Part shown: one piece after another, positions 7,325 through 10,649 of the stretch
Numbering within the stretch: the first letter of the stretch is position 1
Layout of the letters: every line of letters begins with the position of its first letter
Origin: Rhodothermaceae bacterium
GTDB taxonomy: Bacteria > Bacteroidota > Rhodothermia > Rhodothermales > Rubricoccaceae
DNA: 10,649 nucleotides
Reading direction: 5' to 3'
Assembly: GCA_013003465.1 (NCBI GenBank)
Contig: JABDIZ010000257.1
Coordinates: forward strand, 1-10,649
The notes under the pieces: generated by a model
What the model saw: only the letters and a program-made list of their open reading frames with translations
Told to the model about the DNA's origin: nothing
Databases searched by the model: none
Program-made: the position numbers and the translations under genes

Positions 7325-7358
7325 CGGCGTCGTCGGAAGCCCCGGCGGCGCCGTTTTT
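7325..7358 (+). terminator. Intrinsic terminator after the E1-DUF1573 operon
   Basis: CGGCGTCGTCGG (7325-7336) pairs over 12 bases with CCGGCGGCGCCG (7342-7353) using two G-U pairs, with loop AAGCC, and is followed directly by TTTTT (7354-7358). This is a textbook Rho-independent terminator for the plus strand, 40 bases past the DUF1573 stop. It is only 9 bases before the ATG of the DUF547 gene, so either that gene is transcribed by read-through past the hairpin or its promoter overlaps it. Confidence 0.85.
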
Positions 7359-7367
7359 CGTAGCCCC

Positions 7368-8255
7368 ATGCGCCCGATGCCTGCCTTCATTCTCCTGTGT
7401 TCCGTGTTGGTGGCCGCCTGCACCGTCGCGCCCGACGCCGGGCCTGCGCCTGAGGCTTCGCCCGCTGCGCCTGCCGCCGACTACGAGGCCACGCTCACGC
7501 GCATCCTCACGGCCGTGGTCACCACCGACGGACTGGTAGACTACGACCGCCTCGCGGCCGACCTCCAGGCCGAGTTTGACAGCGTCAAGGCCGCCGTCGC
7601 GCAGCGCAATCCGGTGACGCTCGCGACCGATGCGCAGAAGCTGGCCTTCTTCCTGAACGCCTACAACGTCTGGATGCTCGACAACATCCTCGGCGCACCC
7701 GCGGTCACGAACATCGCCGCCGACAACCGCTTCGAGGCCTTTTTTCAGACGCCGTTCCGCGTGGCGGGCTTCAACATGACGCTCAACCAACTGGAGAACG
7801 GTGTGCTGCGCTTCGAGGACGTGGTGGATGGGCTCGTGCTTCCCGAAGGCTTGCAAGCACTCCGGCCGAGCGCACTCGATCCGCGCATTCACGTGGGCCT
7901 GAACTGCGCGGCCCTGTCATGTCCGAAGCTGCGACGAGAAGCCTTCACGCCTGCTCGCGTGGACGCCCAACTCGACGCGGCCCTCGCCGACTTTGCCAAC
8001 GACGACCGCCTCGCTGCTGTGGACGGCAGCGCCGTCACCCTCTCCAGCCTCCTCGATTGGTTCGGCGCCGACTTCGACGCCTCGGGGATGCCGACGGGTG
8101 ATTACTTCCTCGCCGCGATGAGCCCCTCGCGCCCCGACTTTGCCACCATTCAACCCATCCTCGACGGCCGCGATGCGGCGGCGTTGCGTGCCTTCGTGGA
8201 AGCCAACGCCGATGTCCAGTTCGGCTACGACTGGACGGTGAACCGGGCCAACTGA
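7368..8255 (+). CDS. DUF547-domain lipoprotein
   Basis: Predicted envelope lipoprotein of 295 aa. The N-terminus is a type II signal peptide with lipobox VAAC and lipidated Cys18, followed by a low-complexity Ala/Pro linker (about 19-37). Residues about 40-255 match DUF547: VDYDRLAADL (57-66), LAFFLNAYNVWMLDNIL (92-108, the F-x-x-NAYN signature), a TLNQLENGVLR segment (138-148) and DPRIHVGLNCAALSCPKL (171-188, the R-x-H-x-x-x-NC-x-x-x-x-CP signature with Cys180 and Cys185). The family is widespread and its biochemical role is unassigned as far as I know; the invariant Asn, His and Cys suggest a binding or catalytic site, but this is inference. An in-frame ATG at 7377 is an alternative start and would still leave a usable signal peptide. 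The gene ends two bases before the following barrel gene, a strong sign of co-translation. The intrinsic terminator immediately upstream makes its transcription start unclear. Confidence 0.9.
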   Translation: MRPMPAFILLCSVLVAACTVAPDAGPAPEASPAAPAADYEATLTRILTAVVTTDGLVDYDRLAADLQAEFDSVKAAVAQRNPVTLATDAQKLAFFLNAYNVWMLDNILGAPAVTNIAADNRFEAFFQTPFRVAGFNMTLNQLENGVLRFEDVVDGLVLPEGLQALRPSALDPRIHVGLNCAALSCPKLRREAFTPARVDAQLDAALADFANDDRLAAVDGSAVTLSSLLDWFGADFDASGMPTGDYFLAAMSPSRPDFATIQPILDGRDAAALRAFVEANADVQFGYDWTVNRAN

Positions 8256-8257
8256 GC

Positions 8258-9193
8258 ATGTCTGGGCTGCGCGTCGCTGGACTCCTGCTACTCAGCATCT
8301 TGCCGCTTTCTGCTGTTGCGCAAGCGTGGACGCAGGAGGCGGGGCGTGTCTACGTCCGCATCATCCAGGGCTTCGCCTCGGCCGACGAGCGCTACGACAG
8401 CGACGGCACGGTGCTGCCCTACGACCAGGATACCGGCGGCGGCGTCCGCGACCGCAGCACGTATCTCTACACCGAACTGGGCCTGACCGACCGCCTCACG
8501 GTGTCGGGCATGCTGCCCTACAAACGCGTCACGGTTACCGATCCGACGTTCACACCAACGTTCGAGCGCCGCTCGTACGCCTGGGGCGATGCTCGCCTCG
8601 GTCTGCGCTACGACCTCGGTAGCATCCTTGGTCTCAACGACGGCCCGGCGGTGATGGCGCTCAACGTGGCGGCTGGATTGCCGCTCGGGTACACGCGCAA
8701 CTACCGGCCTGCTGTGGGGCCGGGGCAGGCAGATCTAGAGGCGATGCTGAACGTCGGGCGCAGCCTTTGGCCATTCCCAGGCTACGTGCAGGCGGGCGCC
8801 GGTTTCCGCGTGCGCACAGCCGGATTCGGTCTCTCAACGGCAACCACCTGCGAGAACGGAGTAGACGACGAGGCCCACGCCTGTCTCACCGACGACGAGG
8901 TGCGCCGCGACTTCGGCGATGAGTTTCTGTTCTCCGGCGAAGCGGGCGTCGCGCTCGACTTTATCGAGTTCCAGGCACTCATTGACGCCGTGTGGTCGGC
9001 CACGGCGCCGCAAGCCGAGGTGGTCGTGCAGCCCGAGGCCTTCCCCCGGCGGCGGTTCGTGCGCGTCGGGGCCGGGGTCACGGTGCGCGGTCCGGCAGGG
9101 ATTGGTCTTGGTGTGCAGGTGTTTGTGGGTGCCCACGCGCAGAATGCGCTCAAAGCCACGGAATGGTTTGTCGGGGTCGAGCGACACTTCTAG
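8258..9193 (+). CDS. Outer-membrane beta-barrel protein, Phenol_MetA_deg/transporter-like (copy 1)
   Basis: Predicted outer-membrane barrel of 311 aa with a signal peptide (about 1-21, cleavage near AVA-Q). Alternating aromatic/hydrophobic strands dominate, and the end EWFVGVERHF carries the terminal aromatic typical of barrels. The segment ELGLTDRLTVSGMLPYKRV (73-91) followed by WGDARLGLRYDL (109-120) is the pattern I associate with the MetA-pathway phenol-degradation/transporter-like family, whose members are annotated as outer-membrane proteins with mostly unknown substrates. It is clearly paralogous to the 9344-10264 protein: both have QAW-x-Q-x-AG after the signal peptide, GYTRN, a GQ-x-D-x-E segment, GRS, and a Cys-bounded acidic loop (here Cys198 to Cys209, containing EN-x-VDDE). 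The start codon lies two bases after the DUF547 stop, so translation is probably coupled. Its partner is likely the DUF547 lipoprotein. Substrate and function are unknown. Confidence 0.82.
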   Translation: MSGLRVAGLLLLSILPLSAVAQAWTQEAGRVYVRIIQGFASADERYDSDGTVLPYDQDTGGGVRDRSTYLYTELGLTDRLTVSGMLPYKRVTVTDPTFTPTFERRSYAWGDARLGLRYDLGSILGLNDGPAVMALNVAAGLPLGYTRNYRPAVGPGQADLEAMLNVGRSLWPFPGYVQAGAGFRVRTAGFGLSTATTCENGVDDEAHACLTDDEVRRDFGDEFLFSGEAGVALDFIEFQALIDAVWSATAPQAEVVVQPEAFPRRRFVRVGAGVTVRGPAGIGLGVQVFVGAHAQNALKATEWFVGVERHF

Positions 9194-9262
9194 CAGGTGT
9201 GCAGGTTCTGAGCGGGTGCGCAGATCGTGCGCCAGGCATCCGAGACTGCCCCGGTTAAGGCG

Positions 9263-9291
9263 TTGGCAGCCCCGCCGATCCCTTGTATACT
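9263..9291 (+). promoter_or_regulatory. Promoter TTGGCA-N17-TATACT for the second barrel operon
   Basis: TTGGCA (9263-9268) and TATACT (9286-9291) are each one base from the sigma-70 consensus and are separated by exactly 17 bases. The TTG also sits 20 bases before the TA, within the 19-21 spacing of Bacteroidota -33/-7 promoters, although the -7 match (TATACTGG) is poor. Predicted transcription start is near 9298, giving a leader of about 46 bases before the ATG at 9344. It lies in the 150-base gap after the first barrel gene, whose only other structure is a 5-bp hairpin (GCGCA/TGCGC) around 9210-9225. Confidence 0.6.
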
Positions 9292-9343
9292 GGGGCCGAT
9301 GCTCAACTACTTGGGATAACAACTAATCTCGAACACCGGCGCG

Positions 9344-10264
9344 ATGCGACGGGTCGTACTGCTTCTTGGACTCCTGGCTGCACTGGGCCACGGCATGCCC
9401 GCCCTCGCGCAGGCGTGGCCGCAGCAGGCCGGGCACGGGTACCTCAAACTCGCCTACGGCACGGCCACTGCCTCCGAACAGTTCAGTTTTGACGGTCGCC
9501 GCCGCGCCTATGCCGAAGGCGTGAACGACGATGCCTTCTTCGACCGCAGCGTGTACGCCTACGCCGAGTTCGGCCTCACGCGCCAGATCACGCTCGTTGG
9601 GGCGATCCCCTTCCGCCGTGTGTTCGTCCGTGACGCGGCCTTTCGCTACCGGACCTACGGACTCGGCTCGGCGACGCTCGCCGCTCGCGTGGGTCTGAAG
9701 CCGCTCCTGGGTTGGATGAGTGACGCCGATGCGTTGGCAGCCACCGTCGCCTTCACGCTGCCAACGGGCTACACGCGCAACCGCACGCCGAGCGCGGGCG
9801 CCGGACAGGTGGACGCCGAGGTGCTGCTCGCCTACGGACGCAGCTTCTATCCGGCGCCCGTCTATGCCCAACTGTCGGCGGGCTACCGGCACCGCTCGGC
9901 CATCTATGTGCTCTCGCAGGCCGTGCCCTGCCAGAACGAAGTGGACTTCGACTGCTTCGCCGATGAGCAGCCGGACTACGAGGACGAACTGACGGCCTCG
10001 GCCGAGATCGGCGCCACCATCGCCGGGCGTGTGCTCGTGCAGGGGCTGGCGCGCGGCGTCTGGTCGGTGCGCGCCCCCGAGATGGCCTTCTCGGTTAACA
10101 ACCCCTTTCCCACGCGGCAGCGCGCAATCAAGGTGGGCGGCGGCCTGCGCCTCCACCTGCCCGAGGACAACGCGGGGCTCAGCGTGCAGGCCTTTGTGAC
10201 GCCGTGGGGGCGCAACACCATCCGCTCCGTCGATCTCTTCATCGGCCTCGACACCACATTATGA
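9344..10264 (+). CDS. Outer-membrane beta-barrel protein, Phenol_MetA_deg/transporter-like (copy 2)
   Basis: Second predicted outer-membrane barrel, 306 aa, signal peptide about 1-22 (MRRVVLLLGLLAAL, cleavage near ALA-Q). It aligns along its length with the protein at 8258-9193: YAYAEFGLTRQITLVGAIPFRR-type segment (71-92), TGYTRN (141-146), GQVDAEVLLAYGRSFYP (154-170), a Cys-bounded acidic loop from Cys196 to Cys204 (CQNEVDFDC), and a C-terminal DLFIGLDTTL strand, which ends in Leu rather than Phe. Identity looks low to moderate, so the duplication is old. It has its own promoter-like element and no ribosome binding site is visible. Its stop overlaps the ATG of the following molybdoenzyme gene (ATGA), implying tight co-expression. 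A plausible role is passage of, or docking for, something related to that enzyme, but nothing in the sequence names the substrate. Confidence 0.82.
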   Translation: MRRVVLLLGLLAALGHGMPALAQAWPQQAGHGYLKLAYGTATASEQFSFDGRRRAYAEGVNDDAFFDRSVYAYAEFGLTRQITLVGAIPFRRVFVRDAAFRYRTYGLGSATLAARVGLKPLLGWMSDADALAATVAFTLPTGYTRNRTPSAGAGQVDAEVLLAYGRSFYPAPVYAQLSAGYRHRSAIYVLSQAVPCQNEVDFDCFADEQPDYEDELTASAEIGATIAGRVLVQGLARGVWSVRAPEMAFSVNNPFPTRQRAIKVGGGLRLHLPEDNAGLSVQAFVTPWGRNTIRSVDLFIGLDTTL

Positions 10265-10649
10265 TGCCCGCTCTGCTTTCCCGTCGGCAGTTCGTGCGGC
10301 AGGCCGTCGGCGCCCTGGGCGTCGTGGTGCTGACGCCGATGGCGGCGTGCGACAGCACGCTCGTTACGCCGCTCGTAGAGGGAGAGGCCGTTCCGTTCCT
10401 GACGCCAGCCGACAACTTCTATGTCCGAAACGGCGCTGAGATCTCGATCGCCAACTGGATGCAGCCGCAGATCGCGCAGGCCGAGTGGGCGCTGTCCATC
10501 GAAGGGCTCGTTGCTACGCCCACCACAGTCGGGTTCGCCGAGCTCATGGCCGAGACCGAGGCGGGCAACGCGGTGACCATTCTCAAGACGATGCGCTGCG
10601 TCGTCGACTCGAACGAGGTGCAGGGACTCATCGGCACGGGCGTCTGGAC
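10261..10649 (+). CDS. Sulfite oxidase-family molybdopterin enzyme, Tat signal, 3' end outside window
   Basis: The first 129 codons of a larger gene. The N-terminus has a twin-arginine signal (SRRQFVR at 7-13), a hydrophobic run and then MAAC with Cys30, so it may be a Tat-exported lipoprotein. The mature part begins like the molybdopterin-binding domain of the sulfite oxidase/YedY (MsrP) superfamily: FLTPADNFYVRNG (46-58), AEWALSIEGLVATP (74-87), then TILKTMRCVVDS (106-117), where Cys113 would be the molybdenum-ligating Cys, and GLIGTGVW (122-129), matching the G-x-LIG-x-x-x-W element that follows it. The usual C-x-x-N after the Cys is replaced here (CVVDSN). Members oxidise sulfite or reduce sulfoxides such as methionine sulfoxide; the visible part cannot separate these. 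The start is ATG at 10261 (ATGA overlap with the barrel stop) or the adjacent ATG at 10264. Confidence 0.85.
   Translation, partial: MMPALLSRRQFVRQAVGALGVVVLTPMAACDSTLVTPLVEGEAVPFLTPADNFYVRNGAEISIANWMQPQIAQAEWALSIEGLVATPTTVGFAELMAETEAGNAVTILKTMRCVVDSNEVQGLIGTGVW

Noticed and set aside
4321..7892. Long open frames on the minus strand opposite the E1, DUF1573 and DUF547 genes
   Set aside because: They are Arg/Gly/Ala/His-rich, match no family and lie antisense to genes with clear domain matches; they are typical of GC-rich DNA with strong third-position bias.
9323..10156. Minus-strand open frame opposite the second barrel gene
   Set aside because: Arg- and His-rich low-quality composition with no recognisable motif; the plus-strand protein has a signal peptide and a paralogue next door.

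Overview
The window is GC-rich DNA that looks like a Rhodothermota / Rhodothermales-type bacterium, related to Bacteroidota. The main reason is a secreted protein with a classical type IX secretion C-terminal domain (YPNPFNP motif followed by a DALGRRV-type strand). Weak or absent Shine-Dalgarno sequences and abundant exported proteins with AQA/AHA-type cleavage sites fit this. The assignment is an inference from protein style; no rRNA or marker gene is present. No tRNA, rRNA, CRISPR array, insertion sequence or phage gene was seen.

Layout. Minus strand, read right to left: a small exported protein (3886-3311), then a T9SS-sorted protein resembling the catalytic domain of copper amine oxidases (3283-1889), then a perfect 17-bp intrinsic terminator (1829-1866), then an AbgT-family transporter (1795-71). 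A 443-bp intergenic region (3887-4329) separates these from the plus-strand genes. Plus strand: a fused alpha-beta E1 component of a branched-chain 2-oxoacid dehydrogenase (4330-6510), a DUF1573 exported protein (6532-7284), an intrinsic terminator (7325-7358), a DUF547 lipoprotein (7368-8255) coupled to an outer-membrane barrel (8258-9193), a strong promoter-like element (9263-9291), a second paralogous barrel (9344-10264), and the start of a Tat-exported sulfite-oxidase-family molybdoenzyme (10261 onward, cut by the window end).

How the genes may work together. The E1 protein would be the cytosolic decarboxylating component for branched-chain amino acid catabolism or branched fatty-acid primer supply; no E2 or E3 gene lies here. 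The right-hand third is envelope-directed: two duplicated barrels, each tightly coupled to a different exported partner (DUF547 lipoprotein; molybdoenzyme). On the minus strand, the small exported protein resembles a copper amine oxidase N-terminal (N2/N3) domain and lies immediately before the catalytic-like protein, so the pair looks like an amine oxidase fold split over two secreted polypeptides. The split-oxidase pair and the twin-barrel modules are the two most unusual features; both are inferences from reading the sequence and need profile searches.
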